In this document: piece after piece, positions 53,039-61,278 of the stretch
Position numbering within the stretch: position 1 is the first letter of the stretch
Layout of the letters: every line of letters begins with the position of its first letter
From: Novosphingobium sp. KA1
Lineage (GTDB): Bacteria; Pseudomonadota; Alphaproteobacteria; Sphingomonadales; Sphingomonadaceae
Length of the DNA stretch: 64,000 nt
NCBI RefSeq assembly: GCF_017309955.1
Contig: NZ_CP021247.1
Coordinates: 3,664,093 to 3,728,092 of the forward strand
Direction: 5' to 3'
Notes under the pieces: generated by a model
What the model was told of the DNA's origin: nothing
Seen by the model: only the letters and a program-made list of their open reading frames with translations
Databases searched by the model: none
Made by a program: the position numbers and the translations under genes

Positions 53039-53980
53039 TCAGACCGCATTGACCGGCAGCTTGAGATACGTGACCCCATTGGCCTCCGGCGCCGGAAAAT
53101 GCCCCGCGCGCATGTTCACCTGCACTGCGGGAAGGATCAGCGCCGGCATCGACAGTCCGGCATCGCGCGCCGTGCGCATGGCGACAAAGGCCTCCTGCGA
53201 GACCCCGTCATGGACATGGACGTTTCCCTTGCGCTGCGCCGCGACCGTGGTTTCCCAGGCGTAAGCATCCCGCCCCGGCGCCTTGTAGTCATGGCACAGG
53301 AACAGGCGTGTTTCCGCGGGGAGCGAAAGCAGGCGCCGGATCGAACGATAGAGCTGGCCGGCATCGCCACCGGGAAAGTCGGCGCGGGCGGTGCCATAGT
53401 CCGGCATGAACAGGGTATCGCCAACAAACACGGCGTCACCGATCACATAGGCCATGTCCGCAGGCGTGTGGCCGGGCACGTGGAGCGCCATGGCCTCCAG
53501 CCCGCCGATCCGGAAAGATTCGCCGTCGGTGAAGAGATGATCGAACTGCGAACCATCCCGCACGAAGTCGCCATCGGCGTTGAACAAGGTTCCGAAAACC
53601 TGCTGCACGCGCACGATCTCGGCTCCGATGGCAATCCGCCCGCCCAGCCGCTGCTGCAGATATGGGGCGGCCGAGATATGATCGGCATGGGCATGCGTTT
53701 CCAGCAGCCACGATACTTTCAGATTATTGCAAGTAATGTAGTCGACCACGCGTTCCGCCGAGGCATGGCGCGTGCGCCCGGATGCCGCATCGAAATCCAG
53801 CACAGAATCGATCACGGCCGCCTCTCGCGTCGCGGCATCATGCACCACGTAAGTCACCGTATAGGTGGTTTCGTCAAAGAATGCGGCAATCTCCGGGCGC
53901 GGAGCATCGCCGCGCCGGGCCGCCTCGACAAGCACACCGCCCTCCCTCAGCGCGGGATCAGCAGGAACGGACTCGATCAC
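53039..53980 (-). CDS. MBL-fold persulfide dioxygenase-like hydrolase (Blh/ETHE1 type)
   Basis: A 313-residue metallo-beta-lactamase-fold protein. The metal motif is THAHADH (about 95-101), with later MALHVPGHTPADMAYVIGDAVFVGDTLFMPDYGTARADFPGGDAGQLYRSIRRLLSLP, the GTARCDFPGG-like stretch (ARADFPGG here) of persulfide dioxygenases, and FLCHDY. It would oxidise GSSH to sulfite and GSH with an Fe(II) centre. GTG start at 53980 follows AAGGAG. It is the first gene of the minus-strand sulfide operon and divergent from the peroxiredoxin-ArsR pair. It lacks the DUF442 domain that Blh proteins carry; here that domain is on the SQR. Confidence 0.92.
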   Translation of the reverse strand: MIESVPADPALREGGVLVEAARRGDAPRPEIAAFFDETTYTVTYVVHDAATREAAVIDSVLDFDAASGRTRHASAERVVDYITCNNLKVSWLLETHAHADHISAAPYLQQRLGGRIAIGAEIVRVQQVFGTLFNADGDFVRDGSQFDHLFTDGESFRIGGLEAMALHVPGHTPADMAYVIGDAVFVGDTLFMPDYGTARADFPGGDAGQLYRSIRRLLSLPAETRLFLCHDYKAPGRDAYAWETTVAAQRKGNVHVHDGVSQEAFVAMRTARDAGLSMPALILPAVQVNMRAGHFPAPEANGVTYLKLPVNAV

Positions 53981-54059
53981 GACTCATCTCCTTAGTTGCC
54001 ACTTTATGTAATTATGAATGTTTCTTGCGTCAAGACGCCGGTGCGGATAGGCTCGCTGC
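53981..54059. promoter_or_regulatory. Divergent promoter region of the sulfide locus
   Basis: The 79-base divergent region contains an AT-rich island (54001-54024, ACTTTATGTAATTATGAATG) in otherwise GC-rich DNA, with TAATTA at its centre. BigR/SqrR repressors bind AT-rich dyads overlapping such promoters, so this is the likely operator of the adjacent two-cysteine ArsR protein. Confidence 0.45.
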
Positions 54060-54719
54060 ATGGACGACCTCGATACCGCTCTCGCTCCGCCGACCCCGAC
54101 CACCGCGACCGCCCTTCGCATCGGCGACCGGGCGCCCAACTTCCACGCCCGCTCCACCGCCGGCCCGGTCGAAATGGCGGCCTATGCGGGCCGCTGGCTG
54201 GTGTTCTTCTCGCATCCGGCGGACTTCACGCCGGTCTGCACCTCGGAGTTCATCGCCTTCGCCAAGGCGGCAGACCGTTTCGCGGAGCTGGACTGCGACC
54301 TGCTCGCGCTCTCGGTCGACAGCTTATATTCGCACTTTGCATGGGTGCGCGCCATCCGCGACCGCTTCGGCATCGAAGTGCGCTTTCCGATCGTCGAGGA
54401 TCCGACACTGGTGGTCGGCCAGGCTTACGGCATGGTGGCACGCGATGCGCATGATGCCGGGGCGGTCCGCAGCGTCTTCGTGATCGATCCCCGGCAGGTG
54501 GTGCGCGCGATCATCACGTACCCCGTCGAGATCGGACGTTCGGTGGCGGAGATCCTGCGGGTGGTGGCCGCCCTGCAGGCCGCGGACGCCGGCAGCGGGT
54601 TCCCGCCCGAAGGCTGGCAACCCGGCGAAGCCCTGCTGGTCCGGCCTGACCCGACGCTCGACAGCGTGTTCGCGGCAGAGGAACCCACCCGCTGGTTCCT
54701 CGAAGAGACGCGAGGATGA
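54060..54719 (+). CDS. Peroxiredoxin (1-Cys, Prx6-like)
   Basis: A 219-residue peroxiredoxin. The catalytic motif is FFSHPADFTPVCTSEF with Cys60; IEVRFPIVEDPTLVVGQAYGMV and SVFVIDPRQVVRAIITYPVEIGRSVAEILRVVAALQ match the Prx6 subfamily, as does the C-terminal extension (PEGWQPGEALLVRP). It would reduce peroxides, or here perhaps persulfides. It overlaps the ArsR-family gene (ATGA) and is divergent from the persulfide dioxygenase-like gene. Confidence 0.93.
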   Translation: MDDLDTALAPPTPTTATALRIGDRAPNFHARSTAGPVEMAAYAGRWLVFFSHPADFTPVCTSEFIAFAKAADRFAELDCDLLALSVDSLYSHFAWVRAIRDRFGIEVRFPIVEDPTLVVGQAYGMVARDAHDAGAVRSVFVIDPRQVVRAIITYPVEIGRSVAEILRVVAALQAADAGSGFPPEGWQPGEALLVRPDPTLDSVFAAEEPTRWFLEETRG

Positions 54720-55087
54720 CCGTGACCGGACCGGAACCCGCCACGATCGAGCTGCTCAAGGCCATCGCCCATCCGCTGCGCTATGCGATCCTCGGCTGCC
54801 TCGGACAGGGCGAATGCAATGTCGGTGAAATCGAGACAAGGACCGGCATCGGCCAGCCAGCCCTGTCGCAGCAACTGTCCGTGCTGCGACAGGCAGGCCT
54901 TGTCGCCACCCGGCGCGAGGCACGGCTGGTGTTCTACTCGGTCGCCCCCGCCGCGCTCGATGCGCTTTGCACCAGCCTCAAGTTCCTGCTGATGCCCGAG
55001 GGACAAATGGCCCGGACGGAGGCCCGGCCCGACGCTTCGCCCCCCGCGAACCTCGGCGGTGCCGCGACGTTCGCGCGGCTTGGCTAG
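54716..55087 (+). CDS. ArsR family repressor, probable sulfide/persulfide sensor (BigR/SqrR-like)
   Basis: A 123-residue ArsR/SmtB regulator. Winged helix: LLKAIAHPLRYAILGCLGQGECNVGEIETRTGIGQPALSQQLSVLRQAGLVATRREARLVFYSV. Two cysteines at 34 (GECNVGE) and 85 (LDALCTSL) occupy the positions known in BigR/SqrR to form a tetrasulfide or disulfide link when reactive sulfur species are present; a third cysteine at 28 is also there. With the flanking SQR, MBL and YeeE/YedE genes this is very probably the local repressor. It is translationally coupled to the peroxiredoxin gene. Confidence 0.92.
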   Translation: MTVTGPEPATIELLKAIAHPLRYAILGCLGQGECNVGEIETRTGIGQPALSQQLSVLRQAGLVATRREARLVFYSVAPAALDALCTSLKFLLMPEGQMARTEARPDASPPANLGGAATFARLG

Positions 55088-55128
55088 GTCGTAGACGCAT
55101 AAACGGCCCAGGCCGCACATGCGTTTGA

Positions 55129-55158
55129 GGGCCGTGCACCGATCATGGTGCCCGGCCC
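55129..55158. terminator. Hairpin between the ArsR gene and the sulfatase remnant
   Basis: GGGCCGTGCACC (55129-55140) pairs with GGTGCCCGGCCC (55147-55158) with one mismatch, between two convergent genes. There is no T-run on the plus strand. Confidence 0.55.
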
Positions 55159-55182
55159 CCGCAACGTCATCGGGTCACGCGG

Positions 55183-55806
55183 TCAGTCGTGGCCCTTGCT
55201 CATGAACTGTTCGACCACGTTGGACATGTCGAAGCTCTTGCCGCCCTGCACCGGCGGGTACTTGGCGAGCGTCATGAGATGCTCCTTCATCATCTCGCCC
55301 ATCGGCCCGGTCTGCCACGACACCTTCTGGATCAGGTGACCGTAGGAATCCGAGCTATCGTAGCTTTCGAAGGGATCCATGCGGATGTTGAAGACCAGCG
55401 GCTTGGAGCGGCCGGTGATCGTGCCGTAGTAGTCCTCGGCGGTCGAGAAGTGCCACTTCCACGGCCCCATGCGCATCGCGGTGAGCTTGGATTCATTGTA
55501 GTGGAACACGTGGTTGCGTGCCGATTCCTCGGCATCGCCCTTCCAGTAGGGAAGGTTGTTGACGCCGTCGATGTACTGCTGCTTTTCCGCCAGTATCTTC
55601 TCGTTGACGTCCTCGACACCGGCAGCCACCGCGAGCGTGGTGAACATGTCCTGGTGGCACTGGATGCCGTTCTTGAGCTGCAGCGGCTCGATCACGCCCG
55701 GCCACTTGAGCATCGAGATCACGCGAACGCCGCCTTCGTAGGTGGTCATCTTCTCGCCGCGCCACGGGGTGGTGGCGCCATGCGGCCAGGACGAATGCTC
55801 GGGGCC
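55183..55806 (-). pseudogene. Arylsulfatase, C-terminal fragment (interrupted by an IS110-family element)
   Basis: About 207 residues of a type I sulfatase, beginning [19 protein letters not shown] and running through [16 protein letters not shown] (the family's EGG/RVP-type stretch), the C-terminal subdomain and the stop at 55183. It continues exactly where the N-terminal fragment at 57468-58361 stops: joining 55806 to 57468 restores the frame ...[13 protein letters not shown]... with no base lost. The combined protein would have about 505 residues. The fragment has no start of its own. Confidence 0.93.
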
Positions 55807-55844
55807 GTAGCACATTGGGAAGCAAGCTCTGGAATGGCCGGATT

Positions 55845-55892
55845 GCCTTGATGATGACAAGGGCGCGTAGCGCCCGCAGGCTTCATCAAGGC
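55845..55892 (+). ncRNA. Structured left end of the IS110-family element (candidate bridge-RNA part)
   Basis: GCCTTGATGA (55845-55854) and its exact complement at 55883-55892 enclose a second perfect stem, GGGCGC-GTA-GCGCCC (55861-55875), in the non-coding left end. A third stem, TGTCG-AGA-CGACA (55928-55940), follows before the transposase start. IS110-family elements express a structured bridge RNA from a non-coding end. Whether it is this end or the longer right end is not decided by sequence reading alone. Confidence 0.4.
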
Positions 55893-55959
55893 GGTCATGA
55901 ACGCCCAGCAGGGCTCTAAAGTGAGGTTGTCGAGACGACACTTTGGAGGCTGACCGATC

Positions 55960-57222
55960 ATGACCAAACTCTCTTCTACACCCGCCGGCGCCGTACTGGT
56001 AGCAATCGATATGGCCAAGAATCGGCAAGAGGTGCTCATCGAGCGCCCCGAGGGCGGACGACGCAGGCGCATGACGGTGCTCGCGACCAAGACGGACTAT
56101 GATGCTCTGGCAGACCAACTCGCCGCCATCGGAAGGCCCATCGTGGTCGGCTTCGAAGCGACAGGCAACTACCATCGGACCCTTGCGCATCGGCTGCTCA
56201 CTGCAGGGTTCGAGCTACGGCTCATCTCGTCGGTGGCTTTGGCGCGGACGCGGGAGGCGTTGCATAATAGCTGGGACAAGAACGACCCTAAGGACGCGCA
56301 GGTCATCCTGCACATGCTGCAGATCGGCGCCACCCAGCGCTATGTCGACCCGCTCGCTGTCGGAATCAACGATCTGCAGGAGTTATCCAAGACGCACGAG
56401 GTCGTCTCCAAGATGAAGACGCAAACCTGGCATCGCATATTGACCCACTACCTCCCGCTCTATTTTCCCGAGATCGCCCACTTTGCGGGCAATAGCAGGT
56501 CAGATTGGTTCTTGGCGCTCCTCGAGCGATTTCCGACCCCAGCCATTATAACCTCGCTTGATCGTGAAGCCTTCTCTACCGAGGTATGGCCACTGATCGG
56601 GCGCAAGGTCTCCAAAGCGAGGCTGATCAACGATATTTATGAGACTGCGCGCGCTTCGGCAGCGTTGCCGGTGCCAGAGGACTCCGCGGCGATCACCATG
56701 TTCCGTATGGTCATTGCGCAGGGACGAAGTCTCATCCAGCAGCGCGACGAGATTGAGCGGCTTGCCCATCTCAAGCTCGCCGATCACGTTGACTACCAGT
56801 TGCTGCGCAAAATTCCCGGCATCGGTCCGATCAATGCACTGACGATCCTGGCAGAGGCAGGCGATCTACGTCGCTTCAGCCATCACCGCCAATTCCTGAA
56901 ATTCTGTGGTCTGGATCTCGCGACCTGCCAATCAGGCACTTTCCGCGGCCGCACCAAGCTATCCAAGTACGGCAACGCACGATTGCGCCGGACCTTCTGG
57001 ATGGCTGCCCAAATTGCCGCGCGGCAGCGCGACAACAGCTTCCGCGACAAGCTCGGACGATATACCGCCGGGCACGCGGACGATGCCGATCGCCGCCGCA
57101 AGGCGATGACGGCGCTCACCGCCAAGATGGCGCGCGTGGCTCACGCGGTCGTCAAGACGGGGACAGAGTACCGGCCGTTCATTGAACGGTCGGATGCCAG
57201 GTGGAAGGACCCCTCTCTGTAA
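55960..57222 (+). CDS. IS110 family transposase/recombinase
   Basis: A 420-residue DEDD-type recombinase. The RuvC-like N-terminal domain shows D17 (LVAIDMAKN), E66 (GFEATGNYH), and D109 and D112 (KNDPKDAQV). The C-terminal Transposase_20 domain has the helix-hairpin-helix-like [25 protein letters not shown] and the catalytic serine in [17 protein letters not shown] (Ser325). All key residues are intact, so it may be active. It is transcribed against the host sulfatase gene. The ATG at 55960 follows GGAGG (TTTGGAGGC). Confidence 0.96.
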   Translation: MTKLSSTPAGAVLVAIDMAKNRQEVLIERPEGGRRRRMTVLATKTDYDALADQLAAIGRPIVVGFEATGNYHRTLAHRLLTAGFELRLISSVALARTREALHNSWDKNDPKDAQVILHMLQIGATQRYVDPLAVGINDLQELSKTHEVVSKMKTQTWHRILTHYLPLYFPEIAHFAGNSRSDWFLALLERFPTPAIITSLDREAFSTEVWPLIGRKVSKARLINDIYETARASAALPVPEDSAAITMFRMVIAQGRSLIQQRDEIERLAHLKLADHVDYQLLRKIPGIGPINALTILAEAGDLRRFSHHRQFLKFCGLDLATCQSGTFRGRTKLSKYGNARLRRTFWMAAQIAARQRDNSFRDKLGRYTAGHADDADRRRKAMTALTAKMARVAHAVVKTGTEYRPFIERSDARWKDPSL

Positions 57223-57467
57223 GGGCCATGAGGGCGCGAAAGCGACCCTGTAGATAATGTTCGGGCCTTCCACCTGGGTGCGTATCTCGTTCTAAGGACG
57301 GTGAGGACCACGGCCGCCTCGGCGCCGCTGGATCCTGTGTTTGCTATGGCAGGGAGCGATCCCGTTGACGGTGGAAGCCATCTGGCTCAGAATGCAGGCC
57401 GCGCCGATCGTTGTCGACGCGAAGAGACCTGCTGGCCAAATCGCGCCATTGCTTCGCGACCCAGGAC
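57223..57467 (+). ncRNA. Right non-coding end of the IS110-family element (alternative bridge-RNA locus)
   Basis: This end is 245 bases without a credible gene between transposase stop and element end, longer than needed for ends alone. In IS1111-type elements the bridge RNA is usually encoded downstream of the recombinase, so this is the more likely locus if the subterminal repeats place the element in that group. It contains CGTTGTC (57409-57415), identical to the target sequence across the right junction. Confidence 0.35.
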
Positions 57468-58361
57468 GTTGTCCGTCGAGTACCAGACGATGGTATCTTC
57501 CTCGAGGCCGTTCTCCTTGAGGAAGTCCAGCACGATGCCGATGTCATGGTCGTGCTGCATCATGCCCGAGCCATGCAGATCGCTCTCCGAGGTATACTTC
57601 TCGGCCGCGTAACGCCACTTGTCGTTGAGGCGGGTGTAGAGGTGCATGCGGCTGGTGTTGAGCCAGACGAAGAAGGGCTCGTCGGCATCCTTGGCGTTCT
57701 TCATGAACTCGAGCGCGGGCGGAATGAATTCCTTCTCGTCGATCTCGTGCATGCGTTCCTGGTGGAGCGGGCCGGTGTCGACGATCTTCTGCTTGCCCAC
57801 CTTGCCGAAACGCGGATCCTCGGTGGGATCGTCGACATCGGTGGCCCAGGAATGGATCACGCCGCGGGCGCCGAACTTCTTCTCGTACTCTTCCAGGCTA
57901 CCGGAATAGGCCTTGGCGAAGTTCTGGTAGTCGCGCTGCTCGTCCTCTTCCGACACGTTGAGGTGGTAGAGGTTGCCGAAGAACTCGTCGAAACCATGGT
58001 TGGTCGGCAAGTGCTCGTTGCGATCGCCAAGGTGGCTCTTGCCGAAGTGGCCGGTGCGGTAGCCCGCTGCCTTCATCACTTCCGCAAGGCAGGGCGAGGC
58101 AGGCTGAAGGCCCAGCGGCTCGCCCGGCTGGCCGACCGTCACCATGCCCGAACGGATCGGGTACTGGCCGGTGATGAACGAGGCGCGCCCCGCAGTGCAC
58201 GAGGGCTGGGCATAGTGGTCGGTGAACCGAATCCCGGCATAGCCGATGCTGTCGATGTTGGGCGTGGTGTAGCCCATCGTGCCGAGGCCATAGGCACTGA
58301 TGTTCTGCCAACCGATGTCGTCACCCCAGATTACGAGGATATTGGGTCTCTTCGCCGGCAT
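57468..58361 (-). pseudogene. Arylsulfatase, N-terminal fragment (interrupted)
   Basis: Residues 1-298 of a type I sulfatase from the ATG at 58361, behind an excellent [28 protein letters not shown] carries the metal-binding Asp pair (14-15). SCTAGRASF has the formylglycine cysteine (Cys55) in a C-X-A-X-R motif; [14 protein letters not shown] and [10 protein letters not shown] follow, and the fragment ends ...IVWYSTDN at the IS junction. The frame then runs into the IS for 25 unrelated residues. No N-terminal signal peptide is evident. An anaerobic-type serine is absent, so it would depend on an FGE-type activating enzyme. Confidence 0.94.
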
Positions 58362-58677
58362 TGCTTCCTCCGTGGAATGGGTTGGAGGAAACTGGGACTT
58401 CATCGCCAAGGCCGGTATCGGCATTTACCCCGATGGAAGGGGGATTCTTCCCCCACTCGCCCCCTCGTTCAGCCACATCCCGCGCGCGGGTAAATCCGCA
58501 ATATACCGATGGCTTTCAGGCGGATAGTTTTCGCCTCCTAGCGCGAAAAACGGGTTCGCAGCCGAAGCCGCCCGCCCCCGCGCAGGCCATGGAGCAGGCG
58601 CGCCGCCAACTGCCGCACGGCAGGCATCGAATGGACGATGGGCGGAGCAACCCTGACGATTTCGCGAGTCATCAGGC

Positions 58678-60363
58678 ATGGGATTTGGGACCGACAATCG
58701 AAAGACAACCTGGGGCAAGTCGATCCGGCTCGCCCTTGCTGCGGGGCTGCTGGGCCTGTCCGGCGCCCAGGCCCTGGCCGAAGACAAGCCGAAAGACGAA
58801 CCCACCGAAGCCGCCTCGCCCCCGTCCGATCCGCTGGAGCGCGAGAATCCGCGCAACATGCAGATCGGCATGATGGCCGCGATCGGCGCACAGGACGATG
58901 CTCTGCTCGCCCGTTACATCGAGACCGGCATCGAGACCGGCAAGGCCTCGCCCGAACAGGCCGCCGAGCAAGCGCGGCAATTCCGCCTGCTGCTGGACAA
59001 GGCCGGGTCCATCGCGCAGCGGCTGGCGCTGCCACTCGCCGCGGAAGGCGCGCTCGACGACGGCCTGCCTCCCGACGAGGAAAAGATCGGCAACCTGACA
59101 GCGGGCGGCGAAGAGATCCCGATCATCGCCAGACGCACCGAGGACGACGAAGGCCGCAAGATCTGGCGCGTATCGGCGCAAACGCTGGCGCAGGCACTCG
59201 CCGCCGAGCCGCCGCCGCCCGCAGCCGAAGAAAGTCCGGTCGACGAAAGCCAGCGCAAGCTGGTCGTTCTGGGCGCGCCGCTGTCCAGCTGGGTCCTGCT
59301 GCTGGGCGTGGGGCTGACGATCTTTGCAGCCGTGGTCCTGCTGTTCAGGATCCTCTACCACCGCCTTGCGCAGCAGTCGGAGGACGGCAAGCCGCACCCG
59401 GTCGCCGCGATCATCTATGCCATGGTTCCGCCGGCCACGCTGATGGCGATCTACCAGACGATCTCCACCAATGCCGAACCACTGGGCATGGGCCTTGCCG
59501 AACGCGCGGCCATTGCCCGGCTGTCCGGCATCGTCGTCTGGGCCGGTGCGACATGGCTGGCCTGGCGGCTGGTCGCCGTCGCTGGCGATTTCATTTCCGA
59601 CCGCTTCCGCGCCACCGGCCATGCCCAGCGCATCGGCATGACCGGCTTCATCATCCGATCGATCCGCCTGCTCATACTGGCCATCGCCATCGCCGCATTC
59701 CTGGCGACTTTCGGCATCGACGTCACCGCGGGCCTCGCCGCGCTCGGGATCGGCGGTCTTGCCTTCGCCCTGGGCGCCCGGCAGGCGGTGGAGGACCTCA
59801 TCGGCGGCATTGCCTTGCTGCTGGACCGGCCGGTCCAGGTCGGGGACCTGTGCCGCATCGACGGTGAGGTCGGCCGGGTGGACGAGATCGGCTTGCGCTC
59901 CACCCGCATCCGCACCCGCGACCGTACGATCCTGACGATCCCCAACAGCCAGCTTTCCGACAGCAAGATCGAAAACCTGGAAAAGCGCGACCGCTTTTTC
60001 GTCAGCCAGAAAGTCGGCGTATCCTATTCCGCCGGAGCGGAGGGCCTCGCCCGCGCGCTTGAAGTGCTGCGCAGCACCCTGACCGAGGATCCGCATTATA
60101 TTCCCAGCATCTGCCCCATCCGGCTACTGGGCTTCACCGACGGCTGTTTCGAGATCGAAATTCACGCTCACTTGCGCTGCCCCAGCCATTCGGAAGGCTT
60201 CCTGCGTCAGGAAGCCCTGATGCTGGCGGTATTGCGAGCATTCGAGCGCGAAGGGCTGGAAATCGCCGTTCCCGGCCGCCGCCTGACCATGGAGCCGGAC
60301 AGTGCCCGCGCCGCATCGGGTTTTCCCGGATTTCCCCCGACGCCAAATCCGGGAAAACCCTGA
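58678..60363 (+). CDS. Mechanosensitive ion channel family protein (MscS-like)
   Basis: A 561-residue channel. A signal peptide (IRLALAAGLLGLSGAQALAED, about 16-36) and a periplasmic, charged domain precede membrane segments (WVLLLGVGLTIFAAVVLLFRI; AIIYAMVPPATLMAIYQTI; LSGIVVWAGATWLAWRLVAV; IRLLILAIAIAAFLATFG). The MscS pore helix is TAGLAALGIGGLAFALGARQAVEDLIGGIALLLDRPVQVGDLCRI, followed by the beta domain (VGRVDEIGLRSTRIRTRDRTILTIPNSQLSDSKIEN). The C-terminal tail GFPGFPPTPNPGKP is encoded by a perfect 16-bp hairpin. It lies divergent from the sulfatase gene; the 58362-58677 gap shows no gene. Confidence 0.92.
   Translation: MGFGTDNRKTTWGKSIRLALAAGLLGLSGAQALAEDKPKDEPTEAASPPSDPLERENPRNMQIGMMAAIGAQDDALLARYIETGIETGKASPEQAAEQARQFRLLLDKAGSIAQRLALPLAAEGALDDGLPPDEEKIGNLTAGGEEIPIIARRTEDDEGRKIWRVSAQTLAQALAAEPPPPAAEESPVDESQRKLVVLGAPLSSWVLLLGVGLTIFAAVVLLFRILYHRLAQQSEDGKPHPVAAIIYAMVPPATLMAIYQTISTNAEPLGMGLAERAAIARLSGIVVWAGATWLAWRLVAVAGDFISDRFRATGHAQRIGMTGFIIRSIRLLILAIAIAAFLATFGIDVTAGLAALGIGGLAFALGARQAVEDLIGGIALLLDRPVQVGDLCRIDGEVGRVDEIGLRSTRIRTRDRTILTIPNSQLSDSKIENLEKRDRFFVSQKVGVSYSAGAEGLARALEVLRSTLTEDPHYIPSICPIRLLGFTDGCFEIEIHAHLRCPSHSEGFLRQEALMLAVLRAFEREGLEIAVPGRRLTMEPDSARAASGFPGFPPTPNPGKP
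60318..60360 (+). terminator. 16-bp perfect hairpin within the 3' end of the mscS-like gene
   Basis: GGGTTTTCCCGGATTT (60318-60333) and its exact complement at 60345-60360 enclose 11 bases. The right arm ends immediately before the TGA stop, so the hairpin encodes the last ~14 residues. It is followed by TGATAAATTA, not a T-run. It may serve as a stability element or terminator, or be a short palindromic insertion that extended the gene. Confidence 0.6.
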
Positions 60364-60507
60364 TAAATTACCGCCCGTCGTGGCTGTACATTTCACCAGT
60401 CGACCAACGTGCGAAGGACGACCTCCATGGTGTTTTCCCATTACCGGCAGACGGGGCGGTCCAGTGTCGCGCGATTATCCGCAAGGTCGGAAAACAGGGA
60501 GCCTTTC

Positions 60508-61244
60508 ATGAACATAGCTGCGCCGAGAAGGCAGGAACGTACGGCTCATCCAGGCGCTCATGGAGGACTGGCGGCAGCGGCCGTGCTGCTCGGCCTCACC
60601 TGGGCGCCCGCCCTCTGCGAGGCGCAGACACTGGACAACGACTACTGGATTTCCGCACAGGGTTATTACCCAAGCGTGGACACGAATGTCCGGGTTTCCT
60701 CCAAGACGGCCGAGACGGTCGGCACCGATATCGACTTCGAGAAGGACCTGGACCTCGACAAGCGGGACGTTCTGCCCGCCGTCAGCGCGGGCGCGCGCTT
60801 CGGCCATGTGATTGTCGGTTTCGATTTCTTCAAGCTGAAGCGCAGCGGTTCGATCGCCCTGCAGCGCGACATCACCTTCGACGACACCGTCTATCCCGCC
60901 TCGGCCCAGCTCGACAGCAGCTTCGACAGCGACATCTATCGCCTGACGGTGGGATATGCCTTTGTCCAGCAGGACAACCTTGAACTCGGCGCCGCGATCG
61001 GTCTGCACGCCACGCGCTTCAACCTGGCCCTGTCCGGCGAGGTCAACGTGGGTGAAGGATCCGTCCAGGCCGAACAGCGCCGCAAGGACTTCCTCGCCCC
61101 GATCCCGACCGTGGGCCTCTTCGGCACCTATCGCATCGCGCCCCGCCTCGAGGCGAGCGCGCGCATCGATTACCTCTCGCTGAAGATCGACCAGTACGAC
61201 GGCCGGCTGATCAATGCGCAGGCGGGCGTGAACTACAGCATCCT
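60508..61244 (+). pseudogene. Outer-membrane beta-barrel protein, 3' end cut off by an IS3-family element
   Basis: The ATG at 60508 follows GGGAG. A signal peptide-like segment (GLAAAAVLLGLTWAPALCEAQ, about 20-40) precedes barrel-like strands: YWISAQGYYPSVDTNVRVSS, AVSAGARFGHVIVGFDFFKLKRSGSIALQRDITFDD, DIYRLTVGYAFVQQDNLELGAAIGLHATRFNLALSG, TYRIAPRLEASARIDYLSLKIDQYDGRLINAQAGVNYSI. The host frame stops at the IS end near 61244; 14 IS-derived residues follow to a TAA. The expected last strand and terminal aromatic residue are missing, and I do not see them beyond the IS. Confidence 0.75.
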
Positions 61245-61278
61245 TGATCGGCCCCCACCGAGTGGTCCGGGTTATTTG

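Larger units (their letters stand above)
55807..57467 (+). mobile_element. IS110-family insertion sequence (IS1111-like) inside the sulfatase gene
   Basis: A 1661-bp element defined by exact rejoining of the sulfatase frame. It begins with GT (55807-55808), and the base pair following it in the host is also GT (57468-57469), as expected for insertion at a shared dinucleotide core rather than by target duplication. Subterminal inverted repeats GAAGCAA (55819-55825) and TTGCTTC (57449-57455) lie 10-12 bases inside the junctions, a feature of the IS1111 group. One transposase gene (55960-57222) is flanked by non-coding ends of about 151 and 245 bases. Confidence 0.9.

Noticed and set aside
57387..57467. 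A 25-residue C-terminal extension of the N-terminal sulfatase fragment as a functional tail
   Set aside because: These residues are encoded by the right end of the inserted element; the genuine continuation of the protein is at 55806 downward.
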